Assembly (NCBI GenBank): GCA_947594855.1
Contig: CANQEL010000012.1
Location: 1 to 64,000 of the forward strand
DNA: 64,000 nt
From: an uncultured Lachnospiraceae bacterium
GTDB lineage: Bacteria; Bacillota; Clostridia; Lachnospirales; Lachnospiraceae
Direction: 5' to 3'
Shown piece after piece: positions 9,340 through 18,620 of the stretch. Position 1 is the stretch's first letter. Every line of letters starts with the position of its first letter. The position numbers were made by a program, and so were the translations under genes. The notes below the pieces were generated by a model, which saw only the letters and a program-made list of their open reading frames with translations, did not search any database and was not told the origin of the DNA.

Positions 9340-10917
9340 ATGAATAAATATATTAACAGGTTTGATAAGTTTTTTGAAAATAATCAGAAATTAATAATGA
9401 AGATTATATTTGCAGTTATTATGCTTTCGGGGATTGCCGCCAGGGTATGGCAGTTTGGAACAGTTCCCGGAGATATTAATCAGGATGAGGCTTTTGCAGG
9501 ATATGAAGCGTATTCGCTGCTTAATTTCGGAAAGGATTCCAGCGGCTATGTATTTCCTGTATATATGACTACCTGGGGCAGCGGAATGAATGTACTGGAA
9601 ACAATGCTTATGATTCCATTTATCGCCATATTCGGATTAAAAACATGGGTTATAAGAATACCGCAGCTTCTTATTGCCTGTCTTACTATATGGGTTATAT
9701 ATCTTATTGTTAAAGAAATAATCGATGAAAAAGCAGCACTTGCATGTATGTTTTTAACGGCTGTTGCTCCGTGGCATATATTCATGTCGCGATGGGCTCT
9801 TGAGTCTAACCTTGCGCCGGGATTTCTTGTTTTTGGATTATATTTTTTCATACGGGGTCTGAAAAATGCAAAGTATTTCATATTATCTGCTGTTATGTAT
9901 GGCCTTTCCCTGTACTGCTATGCTACTATATGGCCTTTTGTCCCATTTATACTTCTGCTTCAGCTTGTATACTGTATTGTTTATAAAAAGATTAAAATAT
10001 GTAAGGAAACTGTTATCTCTGCGGTAATTCTTCTGGTTTTTGCCCTGCCTTTGGTTTTGTTTCTTATGATAAACAAGGGGTATATAGATGAAATCAGACT
10101 TCCTTTCATGTCTATACCAAAACTTGTATATATGCGCGACAGTGAAATTTCATTTGCACACATTCCGGAGAATTTTAATAATCTGTGTAAAATTATATTT
10201 ACACAGACAGACGGTCTTCCATGGAATTCCACTGCACATTCGGGATTATTCTATAAATGTACTCTTCCATTCTTTTTTGTCGGATTATTTTATTATATAA
10301 AAAGGATTGCCGCCGGCATAAAGAGCAAAGAATTTCACTATGATATATTTATAATAATCCAGCTTCTGGCCGGACTGATTCTTGGAGTACTTATAAGTGT
10401 AAATATTAATCGTGTAAACAGCCTCTGGCTTCCGGTTATTATAATATCAGCTACGGGAATATGGTATATATGCAGACTTCTTAATATGAAGCTCCTTATA
10501 GCTGCGTTTGTAATATACAGTATATTATTCATAAGGTTTGAAAATTATTATTTTACTGAGTATAAGCAGGAAATTGCCGGATATTTCTGTGACGGACTTG
10601 AAGATGCCGTAAATGAAGCCGTTTCCCATGAAGGAAAAATTATAAACGTAACACAGTCCGCAAATTATGCGCGTATATTATATTACAGTAAACAGGATGT
10701 TAATGAATATATAGATACTGTTCAGTACACTAATTATCCAAGCCCTTATCTTGACGTAAGCAGCTTCGGACGTTTTAATTTCTATTTTGACGTGAATAAT
10801 CTGTCAAAGGATGAGGTATATCTGACAGATGCAGGAATAAATACCGGCATCTTTACAGATGCCGGATTTACAGTTAAATCATTTGGATATTACACAGTCG
10901 CATATTGCGAAGATTAA
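9340..10917 (+). CDS. PMT/ArnT-like membrane glycosyltransferase (GT39-type)
   Basis: A 525-residue integral membrane protein. After a short basic N-terminus, the first lumenal loop holds PGDINQDEAFAGYEAY, the acidic DE pair typical of GT-C enzymes of the PMT/ArnT type, which transfer sugars from polyprenyl-phosphate donors. About ten to twelve hydrophobic segments follow, ending in a soluble domain of about 120 residues. The ATG at 9340 has AGGGTG upstream. It follows the SpoVB-like flippase, so the two could serve the same glycan. Acceptor and sugar are unknown. The pnp gene converges on it with only 12 bases between the stop codons. Confidence 0.78.
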   Translation: MNKYINRFDKFFENNQKLIMKIIFAVIMLSGIAARVWQFGTVPGDINQDEAFAGYEAYSLLNFGKDSSGYVFPVYMTTWGSGMNVLETMLMIPFIAIFGLKTWVIRIPQLLIACLTIWVIYLIVKEIIDEKAALACMFLTAVAPWHIFMSRWALESNLAPGFLVFGLYFFIRGLKNAKYFILSAVMYGLSLYCYATIWPFVPFILLLQLVYCIVYKKIKICKETVISAVILLVFALPLVLFLMINKGYIDEIRLPFMSIPKLVYMRDSEISFAHIPENFNNLCKIIFTQTDGLPWNSTAHSGLFYKCTLPFFFVGLFYYIKRIAAGIKSKEFHYDIFIIIQLLAGLILGVLISVNINRVNSLWLPVIIISATGIWYICRLLNMKLLIAAFVIYSILFIRFENYYFTEYKQEIAGYFCDGLEDAVNEAVSHEGKIINVTQSANYARILYYSKQDVNEYIDTVQYTNYPSPYLDVSSFGRFNFYFDVNNLSKDEVYLTDAGINTGIFTDAGFTVKSFGYYTVAYCED

Positions 10918-10929
10918 TTTATAATTTTA

Positions 10930-13017
10930 TTATTTTACGTCTTTGATGCTGAAACTCATGCGGCCCATTCTATCCTGTCCAAGGCAGATAACCTTAACCT
11001 TATCGCCAAGTGTAAGTTCATCTTCAACATGATTTACACGGTGGTTGGCTATTTTTGATATGTGTACCATGCCTTCTTTTCCCGGTGCAAATTCTATGAA
11101 TGCTCCAAAATCTTTAATGCTTACAACAATACCTTCAAGAATCTGTCCCTCTTCAAAGTCAGATACAATAATATCAATAAGCCTTGCAGCTTCAGTAAGT
11201 CCGTCTTTGTTTGTACCGCAGATTGATACGTAGCCTTCGTCGTCGATATCAATCTTAACATCGCATCTGTCAATAATGGCATTGATGGTTTTTCCACGCT
11301 GTCCGACAACATCACCAATCTTTGCAGGGTCAATCTTAATCTGTGTAATCTTAGGTGAATAAGGTCCGACTTCAGGTCTTGGCTCAGCAATACACTTTGT
11401 AAGCACTTCGTCAATAATGTATGTTCTTGCCTCTTTGGTACGTGCTATGGCTTTCTCTATAATCTCTCTTGTAAGACCATGAATCTTAATATCCATCTGT
11501 ATAGCAGTGATACCTTTATGAGTACCTGCAACCTTAAAGTCCATATCTCCAAAGAAGTCCTCAAGTCCCTGTATATCGGTAAGTATAATATAATCATCAT
11601 CTGTTTCGCCGGTAACAAGACCTACTGATATACCGGCAACTGGCGCTTTAATCGGAACACCGGCAGCCATAAGTGATAATGTTGAGGCACATATACTTCC
11701 CTGTGATGTTGAACCGTTTGACTCAAGTACTTCAGATACAGTACGTATAGCATATGGGAATTCCTGTTCATCTGGAAGTACAGGTACAAGCGCCCTCTCA
11801 GCAAGAGCTCCGTGTCCGATTTCACGTCTTCCCGGTCCTCTTGAAGGTTTGGTTTCACCAACCGAGTATGAAGGGAAGTTATAATGATGCATATATCTCT
11901 TGGTCGTTTCATTAAGGTCAAGACCGTCAAGCCTCTGTATATCGGCAAGAGGTCCGAGTGTAGTAATGGTAAGCACCTGCGTCTGGCCTCTCTTAAACAT
12001 ACCTGAGCCGTGTGTTCTTGGAAGTACGTCAATTTCTGCAGAAAGAGGCCTTATTTCCGTAATCTGCCTTCCATCAGGACGTTTATGGTCTTTAAGAATC
12101 ATCTTACGTACTGTTTTCTTCTGGAATTTGTATACGGCCTCGTCAATAAGTTCAACCCAGTCAGGGTGTTCTTCTTCATAACGTTCTGCAAGGCTTTCCT
12201 TGATCTGTCGTATATTCTCTTCTCTTACCTGTTTTTCATCTGTAAATACAGCTTCCTCCATCTTTTCAGGAGTAATAAATGCTACCATATCGTCATACAT
12301 GTCTTCAGGCGTATCAATATGGACATAATCATGTTTTGGCTTGCCACATTCGGCAACTATAGTATCTATAAACTCTATTACTTTCTGATTGACTTCATGC
12401 GCTGCAAATATTGCTTCAATCATTTTATCCTCAGGAATTTCATTAGCTCCCGCTTCAATCATGATAACCTTTTCCCTGGTAGAAGCAACCGTGAGCGCAA
12501 GGTCTGAAATCTCTCTCTGCGCGCTTGTAGGATTAAATACAAGTTCTCCGTTTACCATGCCCACCTGTGTAGACGCCGTAGGTCCGTCAAAAGGAATATC
12601 CGATATTGCTGTAGCAATAGCCGAACCCAGCATAGCTGTAAGCTCAGGGCTGCAGTCCTGATCCACGCAAAGCACGAGGTTATCGAGAGTAACATCGTTT
12701 CTGTAATCTTTCGGGAACAGAGGTCTCATAGGTCTGTCAATTACACGTGATGTAAGCACTGCATTTTCAGACGCCTTTCCTTCTCTCTTAATAAATCCTC
12801 CTGGAATCTTTCCAACTGAATATAATTTTTCCTCATATTCAACACTAAGCGGGAAGAAATCAATGCCTTCCCTTGGTTTTTCGGAAGCAGTTGCAGTAGA
12901 AAGCACAACCGTATCGCCATAATGCATAAGCGCCGCACCGTTAGCCTGTGCAGCCACACGTCCAACGTCAACAGTAAGGGTTCTTCCTGCAAGTTCCATT
13001 GTAAATGATTTGTACAT
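10930..13017 (-). CDS. pnp: Polyribonucleotide nucleotidyltransferase (PNPase)
   Basis: A 695-residue phosphorolytic 3'-5' exoribonuclease of RNA turnover. Domain order is as expected: first RNase PH domain at about 14-145, alpha-helical linker, second RNase PH domain at about 325-460, KH domain (GDVVGQRGKTINAI) at about 560-615, then an S1 domain (GIVVSIKDFGAFIEF) at about 622-690. The ATG at 13017 has AAGGAG seven bases before it; an upstream in-frame stretch overlaps the structured leader and is not translated. It lies downstream of rpsO, the order also known from Escherichia coli, with a terminator and a long hairpin between. Confidence 0.98.
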   Translation of the reverse strand: MYKSFTMELAGRTLTVDVGRVAAQANGAALMHYGDTVVLSTATASEKPREGIDFFPLSVEYEEKLYSVGKIPGGFIKREGKASENAVLTSRVIDRPMRPLFPKDYRNDVTLDNLVLCVDQDCSPELTAMLGSAIATAISDIPFDGPTASTQVGMVNGELVFNPTSAQREISDLALTVASTREKVIMIEAGANEIPEDKMIEAIFAAHEVNQKVIEFIDTIVAECGKPKHDYVHIDTPEDMYDDMVAFITPEKMEEAVFTDEKQVREENIRQIKESLAERYEEEHPDWVELIDEAVYKFQKKTVRKMILKDHKRPDGRQITEIRPLSAEIDVLPRTHGSGMFKRGQTQVLTITTLGPLADIQRLDGLDLNETTKRYMHHYNFPSYSVGETKPSRGPGRREIGHGALAERALVPVLPDEQEFPYAIRTVSEVLESNGSTSQGSICASTLSLMAAGVPIKAPVAGISVGLVTGETDDDYIILTDIQGLEDFFGDMDFKVAGTHKGITAIQMDIKIHGLTREIIEKAIARTKEARTYIIDEVLTKCIAEPRPEVGPYSPKITQIKIDPAKIGDVVGQRGKTINAIIDRCDVKIDIDDEGYVSICGTNKDGLTEAARLIDIIVSDFEEGQILEGIVVSIKDFGAFIEFAPGKEGMVHISKIANHRVNHVEDELTLGDKVKVICLGQDRMGRMSFSIKDVK

Positions 13018-13044
13018 AACTTTTCTCCTTTTCATAAATAAATT

Positions 13045-13129
13045 TGCAGGATATGCCGAAACCACTTCAAAATATATCACTAAATCAGGGTAATATACTT
13101 TGAAGAAGTCTCGGAATAATTATCCTGCA
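13045..13129 (-). promoter_or_regulatory. Long imperfect hairpin in the pnp leader
   Basis: An 85-base segment just upstream of the pnp ribosome site folds on itself. The outer arms TGCAGGATA and TATCCTGCA are perfectly complementary, and an inner helix pairs CCGA and CTTCAAA blocks across a loop of about ten bases. In E. coli, a long stem in the pnp leader is cut by RNase III and lets PNPase control its own mRNA. A similar role here is inference from position and structure. Confidence 0.65.
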
Positions 13130-13150
13130 TTGTGTTATAAATGTATAAAA

Positions 13151-13185
13151 GAACTGTGCATGATAATCTTATCATGCAGCAGTTC
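13151..13185 (-). terminator. Intercistronic terminator between rpsO and pnp
   Basis: A hairpin with arms GAACTG/CAGTTC and TGCATGATAA/TTATCATGCA, followed on the minus strand by TTTTATA. It lies just after the rpsO stop. It probably ends most rpsO transcripts, with some read-through into pnp. Confidence 0.8.
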
Positions 13186-13197
13186 CATTATAAACAA

Positions 13198-13464
13198 TTA
13201 TTTACGTAATCCAAGCTTTTCAATGAGTACACGGTATCTGTCGATATCATTCTTCTTGAGATACTCTAAAAGGTTTCTTCTCTGACCTACCATCTTAAGA
13301 AGTCCACGCCTTGAATGGTGATCCTTCTGATTGATTTTAAGGTGCTCTGTAAGATTACGGATTCTCTCAGTAAGAAGCGCAACCTGAACTTCAGGTGAAC
13401 CTGTATCTCCTTCTGATTTGCCGTACTCCTTAATAATCTCTGCTTTTCTCTCTTTTGACGTCAT
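13198..13464 (-). CDS. rpsO: 30S ribosomal protein S15
   Basis: An 88-residue small-subunit protein that binds the 16S central domain early in 30S assembly. The length and motifs are standard: [24 protein letters not shown] and [18 protein letters not shown] precedes the ATG. It has its own promoter (13571-13599), a leader of about 100 bases and a terminator after the stop. The pnp gene follows on the same strand. Confidence 0.99.
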   Translation of the reverse strand: MTSKERKAEIIKEYGKSEGDTGSPEVQVALLTERIRNLTEHLKINQKDHHSRRGLLKMVGQRRNLLEYLKKNDIDRYRVLIEKLGLRK

Positions 13465-13570
13465 TGTTTATATCCTCCTAATTTTTAATATACACCATCA
13501 CCTGGAAATGGTCGGAGTGTCCATAATCTAAGTGACAGTAAAAATAAGCTTTATATAAAAAGCCTTTTAT

Positions 13571-13599
13571 ATAATAGCATGAGAAAATAAAGTTGTAAA
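13571..13599 (-). promoter_or_regulatory. Sigma-A-type promoter of rpsO
   Basis: On the minus strand, TTTACA (13594-13599) and TATTAT (13571-13576) are 17 bases apart. Transcription should start near 13564, leaving a leader of about 100 bases. The leader contains short complementary blocks (CCAT/ATGG and ACAC/GTGT) that could form an S15-binding structure; that is speculative. Confidence 0.75.
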
Positions 13600-13607
13600 G
13601 GAAAAAT

Positions 13608-15791
13608 TTATATCCTCTTTGTTTTAGAGTATTTTCCGTATACCTTTTTTCCTGCGGAATCCATTTTATATGCCCTGACCTTTACATAATAAATCTTTTT
13701 GCTTTTTATATTTTTTAAGGTTGCAGAACCTTTTTTTACATTTATCGTCTTAGTTTTCTTTTTCAGCTTCTTATCGGTTCCGTATACAACCTTATATCCG
13801 TCCACTTTACCTGAAGCCTTAAATTTAATGACTACTTTTCCGTTTTTCTTCCTTACAACTGATTTTATTTTAGGTTTTGCCACCTTAACTTTCTGTTCAT
13901 TTGCATATGAATCTGTGATGCTGTTGTTTAAAACAGGCTGTGTCTGATTGTCAGCTGCCGGCGTAGATGCGGGAGGAATCTCCCTGCTTCCTCTTACAAT
14001 TGACAGTTTAGGTGAAAATGCGAGTCCTGTTTCTTTTGTTCCTATGTTAATGTCATATCCGTCGGCAGTCTCATTTAATCCAAATGAAATCATTTCCTCA
14101 TCCGGATACTTGTTTATGTATTCCTTTACGAGTTCTGTAACGTCTATCTTTACTTCGCTGAGTCCGCCCGACGTAGGGATAAATACATCTGACAACGCAT
14201 ATTTCGGGTCGTCCGGATCATACAGCATATCCGGCCTTGTATCTGCAGTAACGCTTAGTTCTTCCCAGTCAGATGAAGCAAGCACTACTTTTATCTGCTC
14301 TCTTTTGTTTTTTACAAATTCATCATCGACAATCCATAGCGCTGACGGATCGCCCTCATCTTTTTCACTCAGATAGACAAGCGACAGATAAGCTTCGGTA
14401 ATCTCTCCTGAACCTTCCGTACATTCTGACAGGTCATATTTTATAAGTCCTATTTTGTTATCAGCGTTCTCGTCAAATGTACCGTCACCAATCAATCCTT
14501 CATCGTAATCTTTGTCGCGCCGAAGGTATATATATGGACTGTCTCCGTAATTATCGTTATAATTACGTGTGAATAATGATGTGTCTGCAACAGGTTCTCC
14601 TCCCGGCCTGTTTGCCAGAGGGTCTTCATGAGTTGCAAGATATTCCAGTTTTTCTGAAGAAAATGGTACTACTATAATCTTACTTCCATGGTCGTCTCCG
14701 CCTTTGTCATTGTCTTTTATTGTATCTATTACGGAAAATATCATGGCCTTTACATTATCATTTTCAATATATACATTAGGACGCTCTACTTTATACCAGT
14801 TATTGACCGTTCCGTCTTCATATCTTATAAAGTCATGATCAGGAGTATATGCCGCTCCGGTATGAAGCTGCCATCCGTCAATACCATTTTCCGAAGTAAG
14901 ATAATATGCAATACGCGCATCCCACTTGTTGACTACTATATGAAACATTCCATTTGAATACCATGTAACTGCGTCTTCAACACATTGCGCGCTTACAGGC
15001 ATACCCGGAACCTGTGACCACAATCCTTTAACATGCACTGTCCATTGATCTTTAAGAGAATCCGTAGTTGCAATATCTCCATATCTGTTTATGGCAACAT
15101 AGCCTCCATTCGGATTAACGGCAATGCTTACATTAACCAGACCCATATCACGGCTTGTTTTCATCACACCATTATTGCCATTATCAACAAGCTCCCAGGG
15201 ACCTTCTATATCTTTTGCAATGTGTATGCTTCCATTCGCCGGGCTGTAGCCTGCATAACCTACACCTTTATGTACATCCGAAACACACACGGCATAACGG
15301 TAACCCTCTTCGTATAAAGGATCATTCTCGCATATGCAGAATGAAAAAACATTATGCCCTGCGCCATCATAGTAATCCGGCCAGAGAACTCCCTTATCCT
15401 CATAAGGACCATATAAGTTATCGCTTACTGCATAAATTGCTTCAGACTGAAACCAGCCCTCATGTCCAAGACGCTCCGGCCATCTGCTTCCGAACATATA
15501 AAACCTGCCGTCATCACCCTTAATGATTCCGCCGTCCCAGTAAGTGTATGATTCCAAATTTCTGTCTTCAAGGCCGTTATCCTGATCGCGCGGTCCCACA
15601 TCAACCGCACCCCAGCAGTCCTCGTTTAATCCGCCTATGATAGGCATAGGCTCAAAACAATCTACAAACTTTGTCACGGGCACCTCTTCTGCTTTTGCTT
15701 TGTCTATGCCTTTCGAAGATATGCCCGTTCCTGCAAAAAATACTACTATCACTGCCATTATGATATATACGGCAATTACTTCTTTTGACAT
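13608..15791 (-). CDS. Secreted beta-propeller glycoside-hydrolase-like protein with DNRLRE and FnIII domains
   Basis: A 727-residue exported protein. An N-terminal hydrophobic segment (about residues 6-25) acts as a signal or anchor. Residues 45-395 look like a five-bladed propeller of the GH43/GH32/GH117 fold, with repeated Trp and Gly blade motifs such as YTYWDGGIIKGDDGRFYMFG. Residues 410-600 resemble a DNRLRE-type carbohydrate-binding or structural domain, followed by a Pro-rich linker and a Lys-rich fibronectin III domain common in Lachnospiraceae. There is no sortase motif. The ATG at 15791 fits AGAGAGG nine bases upstream. Substrate and exact GH family cannot be assigned by eye. Confidence 0.7.
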   Translation of the reverse strand: MSKEVIAVYIIMAVIVVFFAGTGISSKGIDKAKAEEVPVTKFVDCFEPMPIIGGLNEDCWGAVDVGPRDQDNGLEDRNLESYTYWDGGIIKGDDGRFYMFGSRWPERLGHEGWFQSEAIYAVSDNLYGPYEDKGVLWPDYYDGAGHNVFSFCICENDPLYEEGYRYAVCVSDVHKGVGYAGYSPANGSIHIAKDIEGPWELVDNGNNGVMKTSRDMGLVNVSIAVNPNGGYVAINRYGDIATTDSLKDQWTVHVKGLWSQVPGMPVSAQCVEDAVTWYSNGMFHIVVNKWDARIAYYLTSENGIDGWQLHTGAAYTPDHDFIRYEDGTVNNWYKVERPNVYIENDNVKAMIFSVIDTIKDNDKGGDDHGSKIIVVPFSSEKLEYLATHEDPLANRPGGEPVADTSLFTRNYNDNYGDSPYIYLRRDKDYDEGLIGDGTFDENADNKIGLIKYDLSECTEGSGEITEAYLSLVYLSEKDEGDPSALWIVDDEFVKNKREQIKVVLASSDWEELSVTADTRPDMLYDPDDPKYALSDVFIPTSGGLSEVKIDVTELVKEYINKYPDEEMISFGLNETADGYDINIGTKETGLAFSPKLSIVRGSREIPPASTPAADNQTQPVLNNSITDSYANEQKVKVAKPKIKSVVRKKNGKVVIKFKASGKVDGYKVVYGTDKKLKKKTKTINVKKGSATLKNIKSKKIYYVKVRAYKMDSAGKKVYGKYSKTKRI

Positions 15792-15924
15792 GTTTTTCAT
15801 CCTCTCTTATCTGCAAAGATTTATCAGTAACAAGTTCATTATATCTTTATGGATAAAAAACAAAAATGGCATATTGCGTTAATATAATGATTAATAGTGC
15901 ATACATTTATTTCTTTGTTTGGAA

Positions 15925-16962
15925 TTAAACATTTAAAATTTCTACTGCTTTTACTACATATGCAAATCCTTCTGGTTCTAGATTCCGAATTTTACCAAGT
16001 TTTTTATATTTTGATTTAGATATATTTGCATTATGATATTCATCTACATTACTTATTTTTTGAATCGGAACATTATGTAATATACAAGCCGCTATATACA
16101 TTACTTTGCAAGCTTTTAGAATTGCTATTTCGGCATTAAACTTTCCGTCAAATATGTGTGTTGCTATTTTCTTTATTCCACTTAAAAATAGATTGTAATC
16201 TTTTCCAATAGTTCCTCTGCTGGCAATGCTTGCTGCCGAATCTATTGTGTCCCAAAGTACATCTTCTATGGAAAAATTCCCTCCTCGATATAATATCTCT
16301 GCTTTAACCGTGGACATATAAGAATTATAAACATCTTCATAATTATTAAATTCATCAAACAAACATGAGACATCATACATTTGCTTTATAATTTCAAGTT
16401 CTTTGTCTATTCCAAGTGGAACACCTGTCGTATGTGGTGCAAATGCCGTAAGTTTATCTCCCATAATACAATCAACCGTTGGCATTGTTACCTTTTCATA
16501 TGGTTTTTTCGTTATAATCAGCATATTGTCAATAGGTTTTTTAATCAACCGTGCATAATTATTATATTCATATAAAACATCCAACAATATATAGAATTCT
16601 TTTCCAAATGCAGGTGAATCATATAAAAATTGATAGTGTCTCTTTTCTATATTGTATCTCCCGATTCGTACTTTCTGTTCCACACTTTTAAAAGGAAAAA
16701 TTTTCGATGCTTCTTCAATATATTGTCCCACATTTGTTCCCGGTTCAACTACAATGTCAATATCTGTTGACAATCTCTTTGGGTGCTTTAATAACAAAGT
16801 TAAACTTGTTCCACCTTTAAAAACAAATGGTAATCCTACTGTGACTAATGCCTCCAAAAGTCCAAGGGCATAAATACTTCTTTCCAAAATTATTCTATCA
16901 ACTTTATGCTTTTCACGTATTTTCTCTATATGTTCCATACCATAGTTTTCTTTTGTAATCAT
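15925..16962 (-). CDS. abiEii: AbiEii/AbiGii-family nucleotidyltransferase toxin
   Basis: A 345-residue toxin of the type IV AbiE system, which inhibits cell growth and limits phage. The nucleotidyltransferase motif is clear: FKGGTSLTLLLKHPKRLSTD followed by IDIVV. The downstream DKLTAFAPHTTG is also family-typical. It starts two bases after the AbiEi stop, the expected antitoxin-toxin order. Toxin activity is inferred from the family; the catalytic residues look intact. Confidence 0.88.
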   Translation of the reverse strand: MITKENYGMEHIEKIREKHKVDRIILERSIYALGLLEALVTVGLPFVFKGGTSLTLLLKHPKRLSTDIDIVVEPGTNVGQYIEEASKIFPFKSVEQKVRIGRYNIEKRHYQFLYDSPAFGKEFYILLDVLYEYNNYARLIKKPIDNMLIITKKPYEKVTMPTVDCIMGDKLTAFAPHTTGVPLGIDKELEIIKQMYDVSCLFDEFNNYEDVYNSYMSTVKAEILYRGGNFSIEDVLWDTIDSAASIASRGTIGKDYNLFLSGIKKIATHIFDGKFNAEIAILKACKVMYIAACILHNVPIQKISNVDEYHNANISKSKYKKLGKIRNLEPEGFAYVVKAVEILNV

Positions 16963-16964
16963 TT

Positions 16965-17714
16965 CTATACCTCTGATATCAAATTTATATTAGTCTTGTC
17001 TTTTATAAAATCAAATATTTCTTTTTCTTTGTTTCTCCGTCTCGCATATCGAAAAAGCATTACTTGATTAATCTTATATTTTTCAAACATTCTTTCGAGC
17101 ATTTCCGGATAATCTCCTTTTGACAGTATTGAATTTAAAAGTTTGTTAGCAAAAAGATCAACTATTATTTTTTCTAATAAAACCTCATGGCTATTATTTT
17201 TTTGTGGGGTTTCACTTATTAGTCTGTTAATGATAATTGCATTATCATCAACATAATAAGTTAATTCCTTATCTGTTGGTTTTAACAATAATCCTTTTTT
17301 CCCCAATTCCTTTAAATATGAATATACAAATTCACATGCATCGTTTTCAACTTCAATAAAAATCAAATTCTGTGAAATCAAGTGATTCACAAATTCATTC
17401 AACATACCTAATTCCCAAACTTGAAATTTAATATATGGATATTTGGTTTTTAATTCATCAATAATTTCTTCGGCATTATTTGAATACAATGCATTATAAC
17501 ACTCTTTCATTTGACCATTTTCTGTATCACTGTAAGCTTTTATATAATGATTTCTTGATATTCGCATAATTTTTTCTTTTCTTAATAATTTTTCTATAAG
17601 AAATCTCATTTGTGACTCACGAAAATTATTATCATTATTATATGCTGCATCAAATATATCTTTTCTAGAAAAAACTATGTCTGGAATATTATTAATTAAT
17701 TTATCAATATTCAT
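16965..17714 (-). CDS. abiEi: AbiEi-type antitoxin with winged-helix N-terminus
   Basis: A 249-residue partner of the AbiEii toxin. The first 70 residues read as a winged helix-turn-helix (FSRKDIFDAA, then RESQMRFLIEKLLRKEKIMR), as in AbiEi antitoxins that repress their own operon. The rest matches the transcriptional-regulator and antitoxin architecture but is more divergent. The start at 17714 is set by GGAGG ten bases upstream; the frame stays open back to 17804 but the promoter at 17776-17804 lies inside that stretch, which excludes the longer form. Confidence 0.82.
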   Translation of the reverse strand: MNIDKLINNIPDIVFSRKDIFDAAYNNDNNFRESQMRFLIEKLLRKEKIMRISRNHYIKAYSDTENGQMKECYNALYSNNAEEIIDELKTKYPYIKFQVWELGMLNEFVNHLISQNLIFIEVENDACEFVYSYLKELGKKGLLLKPTDKELTYYVDDNAIIINRLISETPQKNNSHEVLLEKIIVDLFANKLLNSILSKGDYPEMLERMFEKYKINQVMLFRYARRRNKEKEIFDFIKDKTNINLISEV

Positions 17715-17775
17715 ATCTTTCTTTACCTCCATTTCGGCATTTTCTTGTTTTTTTGCCGTTATGGCTTTTATTTTC

Positions 17776-17804
17776 ATTCTACCTGTATTAAACAAAAAAA
17801 TCAA
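17776..17804 (-). promoter_or_regulatory. Promoter of the abiEi-abiEii operon
   Basis: On the minus strand TTGATT (17799-17804) and TAGAAT (17776-17781) have a 17-base spacer. Transcription would start near 17769, giving a 55-base leader. The leader carries a small CGGCA/TGCCG hairpin (17735-17758) next to the ribosome site. I saw no clear AbiEi operator repeats around the -10. Confidence 0.75.
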
Positions 17805-17924
17805 GTACTGTTTTTAATTAAAACTATTTTACAATCATACCTTTCAATGATATTCTTCTCAATTTTACTATCGTCTTATTCATTTATAATTTTGTCCCAG
17901 CTAATTTTAAAATTGTATAAAATT

Positions 17925-17949
17925 TGCACCATGTCAATTACATGGTGCA
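17925..17949 (-). terminator. Terminator after the NUDIX gene
   Basis: A perfect 10-bp stem TGCACCATGT/ACATGGTGCA with a five-base loop lies 26 bases after the NUDIX stop, followed on the minus strand by an AT-rich tail with TTTTAT. It separates the NUDIX unit from the AbiE operon. Confidence 0.75.
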
Positions 17950-17974
17950 GGTTGATTTATTCTCTAATTTTACA

Positions 17975-18532
17975 TTATCCATATATCTTAATTCCCTCTT
18001 TTAGTATCTCCTCAGTCAGTTCCAGATTGTCTCTCAGCTGATTAATCTCTTTCAATATTATTTCTGCTATTTTACAATCAACCTCATCAATATGGATGCT
18101 TTTGTCACCAAATTCCCACAGACAAATGTCCGTCATTTCGTCATCGTTATTTGCAACAAATTCATTGAGTTCCGTCTTAGTTCCATAATATACCGCCCGA
18201 AAACGATATTCGTCTTTAATGCTATCATAAATCTTGAACATCCCGCAAAACTTAAGCTCATCAATTTTTTGGTGCGTTTCTTCATATAATTCTCTTTTGG
18301 CAGCATCAATTGCCAACTCACCAGATTCTATTTTTCCGGTGGGAAATTCCCACTGATTACGATATTTATTGAATCCTAACAGGAACCTGCCATTAACATC
18401 TATAATCACAAATGAACTTGACGGAGTTCCATATGGATTTTCATAAAGTTGCTCCTCATCAATATTATAATATTCTATTAGTTCTATTAAAGAGTTGTTT
18501 TTATCTAAATCTACAGTCAAGCCCTTTTGCAA
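17975..18532 (-). CDS. NUDIX hydrolase
   Basis: A 185-residue NUDIX-family protein, expected to hydrolyse a nucleoside diphosphate linked to another moiety. The Nudix box G-x5-E-x7-R-E-x2-E-E is intact at GKIESGE ... RELYEETHQ, though the usual Gly after EE-x is His. The start is a TTG at 18532, seven bases after GGAGGGG; the frame stays open to another TTG at 18562 that lacks a ribosome site. Substrate is unknown. It sits between the AbiE pair and an aminoglycoside-kinase-like gene. Confidence 0.82.
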   Translation of the reverse strand: MQKGLTVDLDKNNSLIELIEYYNIDEEQLYENPYGTPSSSFVIIDVNGRFLLGFNKYRNQWEFPTGKIESGELAIDAAKRELYEETHQKIDELKFCGMFKIYDSIKDEYRFRAVYYGTKTELNEFVANNDDEMTDICLWEFGDKSIHIDEVDCKIAEIILKEINQLRDNLELTEEILKEGIKIYG

Positions 18533-18620
18533 AATTTCCCCTCCAGATTTTATAGTTTTCAAATTGTTCTGTACAAATGTAAAGTTAATGACTTATATCT
18601 TGACCCGATTTTTTTGGACA

